This document shows positions 7,100 to 14,311 of a stretch of DNA of 18,451 nt, piece after piece; positions within the stretch are counted from its first letter, which is position 1, and each line of letters opens with the position of its first letter. Below the pieces are notes generated by a model that had not been told where the DNA came from, ran no database searches, and was given only the letters and a program-made list of their open reading frames with translations. The position numbers and the translations under genes are program-made. The stretch is from DUUI01 sp964627845 (GTDB lineage Bacteria; Bacillota_I; Bacilli_A; Erysipelotrichales; Erysipelotrichaceae). The stretch covers positions 1-18,451 of the forward strand of contig CAZVKL010000020.1 in the NCBI GenBank assembly GCA_964627845.1, read 5' to 3'.

Positions 7100-7105
7100 A
7101 TTATA
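7100..7105 (-). promoter_or_regulatory. Possible -10 box of the oxidoreductase-YczE operon
   Basis: TATAAT is present on the minus strand 50 bp before the start codon. No good -35 is found at 16-18 bp, and no terminator separates this operon from the DUF1801 gene, so read-through from the iron operon is also possible. Confidence 0.35.
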
Positions 7106-7112
7106 CGCTAAG

Positions 7113-7577
7113 TCAGTTTTTAACTCTAGAGGTTGAGGTTGATAATGACGCTTCGTATTTCCTAATATAATCATCGATCGTCATTTTTGAAACCAGTTCC
7201 CCAATTAAGTCAAAGGGTAACTTATTAGGATTTTTAATTCGAATACAGGATTTCCCCATATCTAACTTACCAATCTTCAACTGTTCATATGCTTCAATAA
7301 ACCATTTCAATAACTCATCATCCAGATAAATCCCCATATGATAAATCGCGATATGATTTTTTTGAATAGCCAATCCTAGAAAGGGCAATGGTGTTTCTGG
7401 TGTCACATGATATCCATGAGGATAAATGGCTAATGGTACATCGTAACCTGGCATCCCATAACCAAAACCCCACTCAAATCCTTGTGGGATATTGTTTTTT
7501 ACCACTTCAACCAGTTTTAAATACGCTTCATTAAATGTTGGATTTTTACTATGATTAATATAGTCTTCTAGTTTCAT
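7113..7577 (-). CDS. DUF1801 (YdhG-like) protein, possible iron chaperone
   Basis: This 154-residue soluble protein matches DUF1801. An N-terminal helix is followed by GFGYGMPGYDVPLAIYPHGY, PLPFLGLAIQKNHIAIYHMGIY and a C-terminal GKSCIRIKNPNKLP segment, all conserved in this family. Bacillus subtilis YdhG (Fra), a DUF1801 protein, is described as a frataxin-like intracellular iron chaperone. The gene begins 8 bp after the stop of the siderophore ATPase with AGGAG before it, so it is the last gene of that operon, which makes a role in iron handling plausible. The start at 7577 is chosen for its ribosome site; an in-frame ATG 17 codons earlier lies inside the ATPase gene and lacks one. The iron role is inference. 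Confidence 0.75.
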   Translation of the reverse strand: MKLEDYINHSKNPTFNEAYLKLVEVVKNNIPQGFEWGFGYGMPGYDVPLAIYPHGYHVTPETPLPFLGLAIQKNHIAIYHMGIYLDDELLKWFIEAYEQLKIGKLDMGKSCIRIKNPNKLPFDLIGELVSKMTIDDYIRKYEASLSTSTSRVKN

Positions 7578-7584
7578 ACTACTC

Positions 7585-8343
7585 CTAATCATAAAACATA
7601 CAAATTCGACAGCCACGTAACTGTTCAATATTTATGTTCATATTATAAACTTCGTTTAATATTTTAGAATGCATAATGTCATTCTTTGGTCCATGAGCTA
7701 GAATTTTTCCTTCTTTTAAAGCATAAATATAATCAGCATAGACCGAAACAAAATTGATATCATGAATGACCACCATAATTGTTTTGTTTCTTTCTTCAAC
7801 AATTTTCTTTAAGGTTTTCATCACTTGGACAGAGTGTTTCATATCTAAATTATTTAATGGCTCATCCAAAAATAAATAGGGTGTGTCTTGAGCGACCACC
7901 ATCGCAATATAGGCTAATTGTTTTTGCCCACCACTTAATTGATCTAAATATCGATCAGCTAAATCAGTGAGGTTGAATAATTCTAAGGTTTCATCAACAA
8001 TGCGATGATCTTCTTCATTGAGATTGTTTTTTGAATATGGAAAACGACCAAAAGAGACTAACTCTTTAACTTTTAAGCGAACATTTAAATGATTACTTTG
8101 ATTTAAAATAGCTAACGTTTTAGCCAGTTCATTTGATTTATATTCTTCCATTTTCTTATCGTTGATAATGATATCTCCTTTATCACGTAATAAAGTACGA
8201 GCGATAATATTGAGCAAGGTGCTTTTGCCCGCACCATTACTTCCAATAAAAGAAATCATTTTATTTTGTGGCAATTGTAAACTAACATCATGAAGCACCT
8301 GTTTTGTGCCATAACTCTTGTCTATTTCGCGAATTTGAATCAT
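7585..8343 (-). CDS. yclP: Siderophore ABC transporter ATP-binding protein (YclP-like)
   Basis: This is the ATPase of an iron-siderophore importer on the inner face of the membrane. All motifs are intact over 252 residues: Walker A GSNGAGKST (34-42), Q-loop Q82, signature LSGGQKQ (136-142), Walker B LFLDEP (157-162), D-loop NNLD and switch H194. The segments LVSFGRFPYS, AQDTPYLFLDEPLNNLDMKHSVQVM and VIHDINFVSVYADYIYALK closely follow Bacillus YclP, the ATPase of the petrobactin system. The ATG overlaps the stop of the upstream permease (ATGA), and GGAGAG precedes it. The DUF1801 gene follows after 7 bp. Confidence 0.92.
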   Translation of the reverse strand: MIQIREIDKSYGTKQVLHDVSLQLPQNKMISFIGSNGAGKSTLLNIIARTLLRDKGDIIINDKKMEEYKSNELAKTLAILNQSNHLNVRLKVKELVSFGRFPYSKNNLNEEDHRIVDETLELFNLTDLADRYLDQLSGGQKQLAYIAMVVAQDTPYLFLDEPLNNLDMKHSVQVMKTLKKIVEERNKTIMVVIHDINFVSVYADYIYALKEGKILAHGPKNDIMHSKILNEVYNMNINIEQLRGCRICMFYD

Positions 8344-9287
8344 ATTTGTCTCTCCTTTAACATCAGGCCAATAAAGTATAGACCTCCAACAAAGTTGATT
8401 AGAACAGAAATGGTTGTTTGGTGATTAAACACTTGTTCAATCATCCATAATCCAAAGATTAAGAAAATAATACTGAGTAAACTCCCAAATAAAATCATTA
8501 TTTTATGAGAAAAACCTTCGGTTATTTGTCTTGATAAACTAGCAATTAAAATACTCAGAAATGAAAGCGGCCCCACCAGTGCACTGACAATTCCGGTACC
8601 AATGGATATTAAAACTAAATGTTTCTTGACAGTATTGGCATAATCTACTCCTAGATTAATTGATTTATCTCTTCCTAAGGAAAGAACATCTAAATCGTCC
8701 ATGTCCTTAAAAATAAATAGTGATATTCCTATGCTAATAATTACGGCAAGAATTAAGAGACGTTCATTCACACTTGAGAAACTCGCAATGATTCGAGTTT
8801 GGATTAAATCGAATTCATGGGGGTCCATCATTAATTGAATAAAGTTAGATAGTGAGCTAAATAATGTACCCAGTACCATCCCACTTAAGATTAAGAAATA
8901 CACATTTCGACTGGAATCTTGAAAGAAAAATTTAAATAAAATTAAACTCATGAGTATCATTAAGGTAATGGATAGGATAAATTCAATAAAAACATTAGAG
9001 GTCGAAAATTTAAACCAGAAAACAATTAAGGTTTGTATCAGAATATAGAGCATATCGAGGCCCATAACACTTGGGGTGAGAAGACGATTATGCGTGATTG
9101 TTTGAAAGCTGATAGAACTATAAGCCATTAGGAATGAGACCAGTAATATGGTCACCAGCTTTTTAGATCGAAAAGGCAACACAAAATTTAAGTTATTTAC
9201 ATTTAGTCCATAAAGCATATAAATACTAATCATCAATATAGAGATGATTAACAAAATAAGAATATTCTTTTGATTTAAACGAATCAT
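8340..9287 (-). CDS. yclO: Siderophore ABC transporter permease (YclO-like)
   Basis: This 315-residue membrane protein of the FecCD family has about nine or ten hydrophobic helices. It carries LGRDKSINLGVDY, the cytoplasmic coupling region contacting the ATPase, and VSALVGPLSFLSILIASLSRQITEG, the conserved family segment. FQTITHNRLLTPSVMGLDMLYIL near residue 62 is the N-terminal landmark. With the other permease it should form the channel for iron-siderophore entry. The start overlaps the preceding permease stop by 4 bp (ATGA), and the stop overlaps the ATPase start in the same way, which suggests tightly coupled translation of the three. Confidence 0.9.
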   Translation of the reverse strand: MIRLNQKNILILLIISILMISIYMLYGLNVNNLNFVLPFRSKKLVTILLVSFLMAYSSISFQTITHNRLLTPSVMGLDMLYILIQTLIVFWFKFSTSNVFIEFILSITLMILMSLILFKFFFQDSSRNVYFLILSGMVLGTLFSSLSNFIQLMMDPHEFDLIQTRIIASFSSVNERLLILAVIISIGISLFIFKDMDDLDVLSLGRDKSINLGVDYANTVKKHLVLISIGTGIVSALVGPLSFLSILIASLSRQITEGFSHKIMILFGSLLSIIFLIFGLWMIEQVFNHQTTISVLINFVGGLYFIGLMLKERQI

Positions 9288-10255
9288 ATTTGACTACTCC
9301 TAAGGATTATGGCTAAGAAAATAACTGATCCAAATACACTAATTATCAAAGAAATTGGGACTTCATATGGAAAGATAATTAATCGACTAATAAGATCACT
9401 CCCAACCAAGAAGGTCGCGCCAACAAGGGCTGAAAGTGGAATTGCTTTTTTGAGGTTATCCCCAACTCTTAATGTCACGATATTGCCGATGATTAAACCG
9501 ATAAATGGGATTGAACCGACCGTAATAACAGAGGCTGCACTAATTAATGAAATACAAGCAAGACCCAAGGTTAATACTGTTTGGTAAGGAACGCCTAAAT
9601 TGATGGCAAAGCTTTCACCTAATCCAGCAATATTGAATAACCCTTTGAATACGAAGATGACAATTAAGGCAATAATGATTAAATATAACAACTGATTATT
9701 TTGGTTTGTAATTAAAGTAAAGCTTCCTTGTAACCAGGCTCCAACGGATTGAATTAAATCAAATTGGTACGCAATATAGGTGGTTACGGCTGAGATAACT
9801 TGACCAAACACCATCCCAATGAGGGGCACCATGATTTCATTTTTTACTTTTAATCGAGAAATTATTTGTAGCAAGGTTAGTGTGCCTAACAAGCTTACAC
9901 CAAAAGCGAACAATAACTTAAACAGGGATTGGTTGGGTCCAAACCACATCATCGATAACAAAATTCCTAATCGCGCGAAATCCATGGTTCCCATCGTTGT
10001 TGGTGAAATGAAACGATTATGATACAGTGTCTGCATTAAAAGTCCGCTGACACTTAATCCGGCACCGACTAAAACTACAGAAACCACTCTTGGTAATCGA
10101 CTGACACTAAAGATTAATCGGGCTTGGGTGTCTCCTGCGATAAAATCAGAAAAAGCCCAAGAATGCGCACCAATAAAAATGGAGGCAATACTTAGACTAA
10201 TTAGTAGGAATATCCAGAACCCAGTGTTTATTGTTATCTGATTCCTATTAAACAT
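9284..10255 (-). CDS. yclN: Siderophore ABC transporter permease (YclN-like)
   Basis: This is the second FecCD permease, 323 residues, with a first helix at about 12-30 followed by SIFIGAHSW. Family landmarks are RLPRVVSVVLVGAGLSVSGLLMQT (about 53-76), NRFISPTTMG, GLGESFAINLGVPYQ as the ATPase-contact loop, and SIPFIGLIIGNIVTLRVGDN. It pairs with the downstream YclO-like permease. The ATG lies only 2 nt after the binding-protein stop, and the ribosome site is weak (AGGTT), so translation probably depends on ribosomes finishing the lipoprotein gene. In Bacillus subtilis the yclN permease gene comes first and the binding-protein gene last; here the binding protein leads. Confidence 0.9.
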   Translation of the reverse strand: MFNRNQITINTGFWIFLLISLSIASIFIGAHSWAFSDFIAGDTQARLIFSVSRLPRVVSVVLVGAGLSVSGLLMQTLYHNRFISPTTMGTMDFARLGILLSMMWFGPNQSLFKLLFAFGVSLLGTLTLLQIISRLKVKNEIMVPLIGMVFGQVISAVTTYIAYQFDLIQSVGAWLQGSFTLITNQNNQLLYLIIIALIVIFVFKGLFNIAGLGESFAINLGVPYQTVLTLGLACISLISAASVITVGSIPFIGLIIGNIVTLRVGDNLKKAIPLSALVGATFLVGSDLISRLIIFPYEVPISLIISVFGSVIFLAIILRSSQI

Positions 10256-10257
10256 GT

Positions 10258-11157
10258 TTATTGTGAACCTATAATTTCATGAATCGTTTTTTGAATTGAG
10301 AGCAATCCGCCACCCACTTGATAGATGGTATTTGGATCTAATTCAATCACGTCTAGATTTAAATCCGCCAATAATGGATTGGTATAGAAGGTATCAATAT
10401 CGACGTTTCCACCATGGATTAAATTTCGATTTACGACAAATATTTTATTTGGTTTATTTTGAGCAATATATTCATAGGAGATATCCACCCCATGAGAACT
10501 GACTTCAATGTTTTCATCGATTGGTTTATAACCGAATAAATCAAAGATAAAGCCAAAGCGGGATCCTGGTCCAAAGTTACTGAGCTGTCCTTCGTTATAC
10601 ATCAAGACTAAGGCCGTTTCATCAACCGGCTCTATGGATGCTACTAATTGATCGAGTTGATCTAGTGTTTGTTTTGTTTCTTCCACTTTGTCGAATATTT
10701 GTCCATACACTTCTGAGTTTGATTTAATGCTATTGATTAAATCAGCGTTATCAACTGTCAAATAGACTACAGGCGCAATCTTAGTGAGTTCATCATAGAA
10801 ATCGATGGTTCTCCCACCAATGAAGATGACATCTGGGGCAATCTCTGCGATTTTTTCTAAGTCTGGTCCTTTTAGTGTCCCTATTTCTTTAGACTGAGCT
10901 AAATACGCTTGTTGGTAATCAGGTGCTGATGGTAAAGCGGCACCAATGGTCTCTAGTTCAATGTCCATGGCCATCAGATAATCGACTAACGCAAAGTCAA
11001 AGGTTACGACTCTACTTGGATTGACTGGGACGGATACTTCACCGTTTTCTGTTTGAACTGTTATGAGTTCTCCTTGAGGTTGTTGTGCGGTAGTGCTACA
11101 GGATGCTAATAAAAGCACACTTAAAAGTAACACAATATATCTAAATGATTTAATCAT
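10258..11157 (-). CDS. yclQ: Siderophore-binding lipoprotein (YclQ-like)
   Basis: This 299-residue solute-binding protein captures the iron-siderophore outside the cell for the YclNOP-like importer. A basic start (MIKSFRY), a hydrophobic core and the lipobox LLASC with C20 mark a lipoprotein signal peptide. The mature part has two lobes of the class III (FepB/YclQ) fold: VVTFDFALVDYL, EIGTLKGPDLEKIAEIAPDVIFIGGR, and NEGQLSNFGPGSRFGFIFDLFGY in the second lobe. These follow Bacillus YclQ, the petrobactin-binding protein, closely enough to suggest a catecholate siderophore. The start at 11157 follows AAAGGAG; an in-frame ATG 17 codons earlier falls inside the promoter. Confidence 0.9.
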   Translation of the reverse strand: MIKSFRYIVLLLSVLLLASCSTTAQQPQGELITVQTENGEVSVPVNPSRVVTFDFALVDYLMAMDIELETIGAALPSAPDYQQAYLAQSKEIGTLKGPDLEKIAEIAPDVIFIGGRTIDFYDELTKIAPVVYLTVDNADLINSIKSNSEVYGQIFDKVEETKQTLDQLDQLVASIEPVDETALVLMYNEGQLSNFGPGSRFGFIFDLFGYKPIDENIEVSSHGVDISYEYIAQNKPNKIFVVNRNLIHGGNVDIDTFYTNPLLADLNLDVIELDPNTIYQVGGGLLSIQKTIHEIIGSQ

Positions 11158-11179
11158 TTCAATCTCCTTTTGTGATAGT

Positions 11180-11208
11180 ATTGTAAACAATAACAAAGTT
11201 ATTGTCAC
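11180..11208 (-). promoter_or_regulatory. Promoter of the siderophore importer operon
   Basis: On the minus strand GTGACA (11203-11208) and TACAAT (11180-11185) are separated by 17 bp. Each matches the sigma-A consensus at 5/6 positions. The -35 overlaps the stop codon of the upstream HAD phosphatase gene. Confidence 0.7.
11187..11205. promoter_or_regulatory. 19-bp palindrome in the promoter spacer, candidate iron operator
   Basis: ACAATAAC-AAA-GTTATTGT is a perfect inverted repeat with 8-bp arms. It fills the spacer between the -35 and -10 of the siderophore operon, the classic position for a metal-dependent repressor. The 19-bp length fits Fur and DtxR-type sites, but it does not match the textbook Fur box closely, so the regulator cannot be named. 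Confidence 0.6.
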
Positions 11209-11975
11209 TTAACATTATTTATTAATAATTTATCAATCGCTTCTTTGACTGTGTCCACCGTTTCTGTGGCAACTTCTTTGACTGAATCTTTCGCATGATT
11301 CATCACAAATCCATGATAGGCAGATAACATGGACATATCATTGTATCCGTCACCGATCGCATAACAATCTTGATGCTTGACCCCTAACAGATTGGAAATC
11401 ACTTCGATTCCCGTTGCTTTGTCGAGTTCATCACTGACTATATCGATAAAGGGTGAATTGCCATAAAAATATACTCTATCTTTAAAGACTTCTCTTAAAT
11501 GATACACAAGTGGCATTGTTTCTTTTGGATCAATCACTTGGGAAAACATGGTCGATATTGATCCTTCTAGAAGATTATCTAATGGTTCGAGATGTTCTGG
11601 GAAAAATTCACACCCTTCATTAAAGAATTCACGACCAAAGCTATAGCCATTATTAACTGAAATGAAATAAACTTTGTCACTCAAATGTGTTCTAAAATAA
11701 CTAATTACTTGATTGACGATTTCTTTCTCAAACTCCGCAATAAAGATAACTTCACGTTCTTTATTTAAAACGACAGTTCCGTTGTTGCCGATATAGAAAT
11801 CAGGTTTAAGTCCGAATTTTTCGCATTCTTCAAATAAAGAATCTAAATGACGTCCACTATTGATTCCAAAAAAATTCCCTTCTTTTTGGAATTGTTGGAT
11901 GGCTAATAAGTCTTCTTTCGATATCTTTTCATTTATATATAAAGTATCATCATAATCACTTGCTAATAATTTCAT
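11205..11975 (-). CDS. Cof-type HAD-IIB phosphatase
   Basis: This 256-residue cytoplasmic phosphatase of the haloacid dehalogenase superfamily, type IIB (Cof/YidA-like), has the nucleophile motif D7-Y-D9-D-T-L, a motif II-like INSGR, and G-D209-GYND in motif IV, with the conserved Lys segment DKATGIEVISNLLG before it. A cap domain lies at about 80-180. Such enzymes dephosphorylate sugar phosphates or flavin and pyridoxal precursors; the substrate is unknown. GGAG precedes the ATG. The stop lies inside the promoter of the siderophore operon on the same strand, so some read-through into that operon is possible, but no functional link is implied. Confidence 0.88.
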   Translation of the reverse strand: MKLLASDYDDTLYINEKISKEDLLAIQQFQKEGNFFGINSGRHLDSLFEECEKFGLKPDFYIGNNGTVVLNKEREVIFIAEFEKEIVNQVISYFRTHLSDKVYFISVNNGYSFGREFFNEGCEFFPEHLEPLDNLLEGSISTMFSQVIDPKETMPLVYHLREVFKDRVYFYGNSPFIDIVSDELDKATGIEVISNLLGVKHQDCYAIGDGYNDMSMLSAYHGFVMNHAKDSVKEVATETVDTVKEAIDKLLINNVK

Positions 11976-12026
11976 AAAATCTCCAATCAGGTAATCACTA
12001 TTTTACTAGATTTTTGAAAATATTGC

Positions 12027-12055
12027 TTGATTTTCATCTTTAGATATTGTATAGT
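12027..12055 (+). promoter_or_regulatory. Promoter of tRNA-Glu
   Basis: TTGATT (12027-12032) and TATAGT (12050-12055) are 17 bp apart, and the tRNA starts 17 bp after the -10. Confidence 0.65.
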
Positions 12056-12072
12056 AGAAAAGCGCTGAAATT

Positions 12073-12148
12073 GGCCCGTTGGAGAAATGGTTAACTCACA
12101 TGCCTTTCACGCATGCATTCACGGGTTCGAACCCCGTACGGGTCACCA
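12073..12148 (+). tRNA. tRNA-Glu (anticodon TTC)
   Basis: This is a 76-nt cloverleaf with CCA encoded. The acceptor GGCCCGT pairs with ACGGGTC (one G-T pair). The anticodon stem CATGC/GCATG holds the loop CTTTCAC, so the anticodon is TTC (12106-12108). The T-stem ACGGG/CCCGT closes TTCGAAC. It has its own promoter and terminator. Confidence 0.97.
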
Positions 12149-12157
12149 ATTGATATT

Positions 12158-12180
12158 AAAGAGGACGAAAGTCCTTTTTT
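12158..12180 (+). terminator. Terminator of tRNA-Glu
   Basis: AGGAC (12162-12166) and GTCCT (12171-12175) form a stem capped by a GAAA tetraloop. It is followed by six T, and flanking A-T pairs lengthen the stem. Confidence 0.85.
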
Positions 12181-12200
12181 AATTTATTTGTGTAGGCTTA

Positions 12201-12229
12201 TTGAAATTATTATCTTTTGGGTTTATAAT
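12201..12229 (+). promoter_or_regulatory. Promoter of tRNA-Lys
   Basis: TTGAAA (12201-12206) and TATAAT (12224-12229) are 17 bp apart, a near-consensus promoter. The tRNA begins 11 bp after the -10, so the 5' leader is only a few bases. Confidence 0.85.
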
Positions 12230-12240
12230 ATGCCAGCAAT

Positions 12241-12316
12241 GCTTCCTTAGCTCAGTTGGCAGAGCAAATGACTCTTAATCATTGGGTCCACGGTTCGAGC
12301 CCGTGAGGAAGCACCA
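12241..12316 (+). tRNA. tRNA-Lys (anticodon CTT)
   Basis: This is a 76-nt cloverleaf with CCA encoded. The acceptor GCTTCCT pairs with AGGAAGC. The anticodon loop CTCTTAA lies between AATGA and TCATT, giving anticodon CTT (12274-12276). The T-stem CACGG/CCGTG is intact. It has its own promoter and terminator. Confidence 0.97.
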
Positions 12317-12326
12317 ATTATAAATC

Positions 12327-12354
12327 AAACCACCTGTTAAATGGTGGTTTTTTT
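12327..12354 (+). terminator. Terminator of tRNA-Lys
   Basis: AAACCACC (12327-12334) pairs perfectly with GGTGGTTT (12343-12350) around an 8-nt loop and runs into seven T. Confidence 0.9.
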
Positions 12355-12357
12355 GTT

Positions 12358-12380
12358 AAGAAAAAGGAGTGTTTACTCCT
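12358..12380 (-). terminator. Terminator of the SDR-small protein operon
   Basis: On the minus strand AGGAGT and ACTCCT (12365-12370 with 12375-12380) form a 6-bp stem with a 4-nt loop, followed by four or five T. The stem overlaps the stop codon of the small protein. It faces the tRNA-Lys terminator. Confidence 0.65.
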
Positions 12381-12630
12381 CTTTACCAAATTCTTTCGTC
12401 ATGAGCATATGTTCCATGGCTAGAATGTCATTTTGATCGAAACGATCTTGATTCTCATACTCTCCAATTTCGTGACCTTGATCAATCCATCCTTTCATAG
12501 AATGATACAATGCTTCAAACTCTTGTTGATTTTGGATCGGATGATGAGAATGTTCGTCCTGTTTGATTTCCATCCCATCTGCTCTAATTGCGTCTTTGAC
12601 TTTTAAAAAATCCTCAAAAGTGTATTTCAT
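12373..12630 (-). CDS. Small acidic hypothetical protein
   Basis: I do not recognise this 85-residue protein. It is soluble, rich in Glu, Asp, Gln and His (DEHSHHPIQNQQEF), with no Cys, no membrane segment and no signal peptide, and is probably helical. It has an excellent ribosome site (AGGAGGATAAT before ATG), so it is very likely expressed. It starts 16 bp after the stop of the SDR gene and ends at a terminator, so the two form an operon. A role alongside the SDR, perhaps in stress, can only be guessed from position. Confidence 0.75.
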   Translation of the reverse strand: MKYTFEDFLKVKDAIRADGMEIKQDEHSHHPIQNQQEFEALYHSMKGWIDQGHEIGEYENQDRFDQNDILAMEHMLMTKEFGKEE

Positions 12631-12646
12631 ATTATCCTCCTATTAT

Positions 12647-13537
12647 TTAAATATGAATTGGGGTACCGCCCGTGACACCAAAAATTTGTCCTGTTACAAA
12701 GCTTGATTCTTCAGATGCCAAGAAGACATACACCGGGGCTAATTCAACAGGTTGTCCTGCTCGTTCTAATAATGAGTTTTGCCCAAAATCAGATACATCA
12801 CCATCTGGTCGACCACCATCTAATTGAAGTGCGGTCCAAACAGGCCCTGGCGCAACACCATTGACTCGAACACCTTTCTTCGCAAAGTACTTTGATAAAT
12901 TTACCGTTAAATTATCAATGGCTGCATTGGTTGCTGCGTAGTCCAAGAAGTATTCACTAGGATCGCTTCCTTGAACAGATGTGGTTGTAATGATGGTACT
13001 CCCTGGTTTAAGATGCGTTTCTGCTGCTTTGACTGCTTCGTAAATACTAAACACTTTTACCGCAAATGTATCTCGAACTTGTTTCATTTCTAAATTCTTT
13101 AACTCTTCCACAGCATATTGAATTCCAGAGTTTAAGACTAAAATATCGAGGGCACCAAATTCATCAATCACTTTCTCGACCATTTCTTTGGCTTGACCTT
13201 CTTTTGTGAAGTCGGCTTCAATTAACAGTGCTTTGACGCCAGCTTTCTCAATGATTTCTTTGACCTCTTGAGCGTCCTCTTCCTCACCTTTTATATATTG
13301 AATCGCGACATTCGCTCCTTCTTTCGCATAGGCGATGGCAGCCGCCCTTCCAATTCCAGAATCGCCACCGGTCACTAGAGCGTTTCTTCCCTCGAGCTTA
13401 GATGTTCCTTCATAACTGTCTTCACCACAATCAGGTAGGGGTTCCATCAATTTTTGAAGTTGAGGGCTTGTTTCTTTCTGTTCTGGATATTTTTTTGTGT
13501 AATAGAGTTTTCTTGGATCTTTTAAATTATTTGCCAT
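12647..13537 (-). CDS. SDR family oxidoreductase (YhdF-like), catalytic Lys replaced by Asn
   Basis: This 296-residue protein belongs to the long-N-terminus short-chain dehydrogenases resembling Bacillus general stress proteins YhdF and YdaD. A 45-residue leader (LKDPRKLYYTKKYPEQ) precedes the Rossmann fold. The cofactor loop is TGGDSGIG (56-63). Catalytic Ser is S187 and Tyr is Y200, but the family's YxxxK reads Y200-AAT-N204, so the Lys that normally lowers the Tyr pKa and holds the cofactor is Asn. RVNGVAPGPVWT and the C-terminal GQIFGVTGG are normal. The enzyme may be inactive, altered or a binding protein. The start has AGGAGG before it. The small acidic protein follows in the operon. 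Confidence 0.88.
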   Translation of the reverse strand: MANNLKDPRKLYYTKKYPEQKETSPQLQKLMEPLPDCGEDSYEGTSKLEGRNALVTGGDSGIGRAAAIAYAKEGANVAIQYIKGEEEDAQEVKEIIEKAGVKALLIEADFTKEGQAKEMVEKVIDEFGALDILVLNSGIQYAVEELKNLEMKQVRDTFAVKVFSIYEAVKAAETHLKPGSTIITTTSVQGSDPSEYFLDYAATNAAIDNLTVNLSKYFAKKGVRVNGVAPGPVWTALQLDGGRPDGDVSDFGQNSLLERAGQPVELAPVYVFLASEESSFVTGQIFGVTGGTPIHI

Positions 13538-13623
13538 GATTATATCCTCCTACTTTCACAGTAACATACTCAAAAAGACATGTAAAAGCATGTGTTTCTG
13601 ACAATATTTGTTATTTGTCCATT

Positions 13624-13659
13624 AAAAAAGCGAACCTAATCCAATCAGATTAAGTTCGC
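13624..13659 (-). terminator. Terminator of the uppP-CpXC operon
   Basis: On the minus strand GCGAACTTAATC and GATTAGGTTCGC form a 12-bp stem (one G-T pair) with a 6-nt loop, followed by six T. It lies 6 bp after the CpXC stop codon. Confidence 0.92.
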
Positions 13660-13664
13660 AATCA

Positions 13665-14297
13665 TTAATGTTTTGTCTCCAAGAGATGCCCAGCCCATTG
13701 AGCATTAATGACATTACAGCCAGGCTTGGTCATTTCGTTAATTTTCTTTTCATATAATTTTTTAAGATGATCAAGAATTTCTAAATTTAATTGAGCTTTT
13801 AGTTTTTGATGATCTTTTGTTACTAAAACTATCTCATGTTCAGTTAACCCTCTATTGAACAATACCGCAACAAATTCCAATTCTGGATTTTTCTCTAAGG
13901 CATTGACCGCATAGTATTGTTTCATTAACTCTAGGACGCGATCATCAATATGAGAGTCTCGCAACATAATCTTTTCTTTCAGCTCATCAGGTGTTGAGAC
14001 TAAGCGAATGGTATAATCGGATAATTCACCAAACTCCTTTTCGATCATGTCATCCACCTCTGAAGCACTTAACTGTTGCGTCGGGTCTAAAAAGACAAGT
14101 AGCTTTTGATCGAAATCATGATACATGGTTTGATACGCCACAGGAATAATATTTGAACAAGATTCACATTGGTCTTTGAACAGTTCAAAATTCATCACCA
14201 TATTTTTTAAGGCTGGCTCATTGCTTACATTTATCTGTGGGTACACTTCAAAACGTTGTTGGTGCTGACAATAAGGACAAGTTAAATCAATAATCAT
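13665..14297 (-). CDS. CpXC domain zinc-ribbon protein
   Basis: This 210-residue soluble protein has an N-terminal zinc ribbon with C7-P-Y-C10 and C44-E-S-C47, which together can bind one metal ion; this arrangement defines the CpXC domain. The rest (about 60-210) is mixed alpha/beta and rich in charged residues, with no recognised catalytic motif. CpXC proteins are common in Bacillota, but their role is unknown. GGAG lies 8 nt before the ATG, and the gene begins 14 bp after the uppP stop, so it is the second gene of that operon. A structural or regulatory role is all that can be proposed. Confidence 0.78.
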   Translation of the reverse strand: MIIDLTCPYCQHQQRFEVYPQINVSNEPALKNMVMNFELFKDQCESCSNIIPVAYQTMYHDFDQKLLVFLDPTQQLSASEVDDMIEKEFGELSDYTIRLVSTPDELKEKIMLRDSHIDDRVLELMKQYYAVNALEKNPELEFVAVLFNRGLTEHEIVLVTKDHQKLKAQLNLEILDHLKKLYEKKINEMTKPGCNVINAQWAGHLLETKH

Positions 14298-14311
14298 TTA
14301 AACACTCCAAT

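Noticed and set aside
11158..11208. In-frame upstream ATG extending the siderophore-binding lipoprotein
   Set aside because: It is upstream of the promoter -10 box and would disrupt the lipoprotein signal peptide.
12027..12354. tRNA-Glu and tRNA-Lys as an attachment site of an integrated element
   Set aside because: No integrase, phage genes or repeated tRNA 3' end is visible nearby.
13578..13593. ACATG-N6-CATGT inverted repeat upstream of the SDR gene
   Set aside because: Arms of five bases in A/T-rich DNA are expected by chance, and no promoter can be placed against it.
13538..13610. Promoter, possibly of stress-sigma type, upstream of the SDR gene
   Set aside because: Only loose matches (TTGTCA, GAGTAT) with poor spacing; no pair of boxes is convincing.
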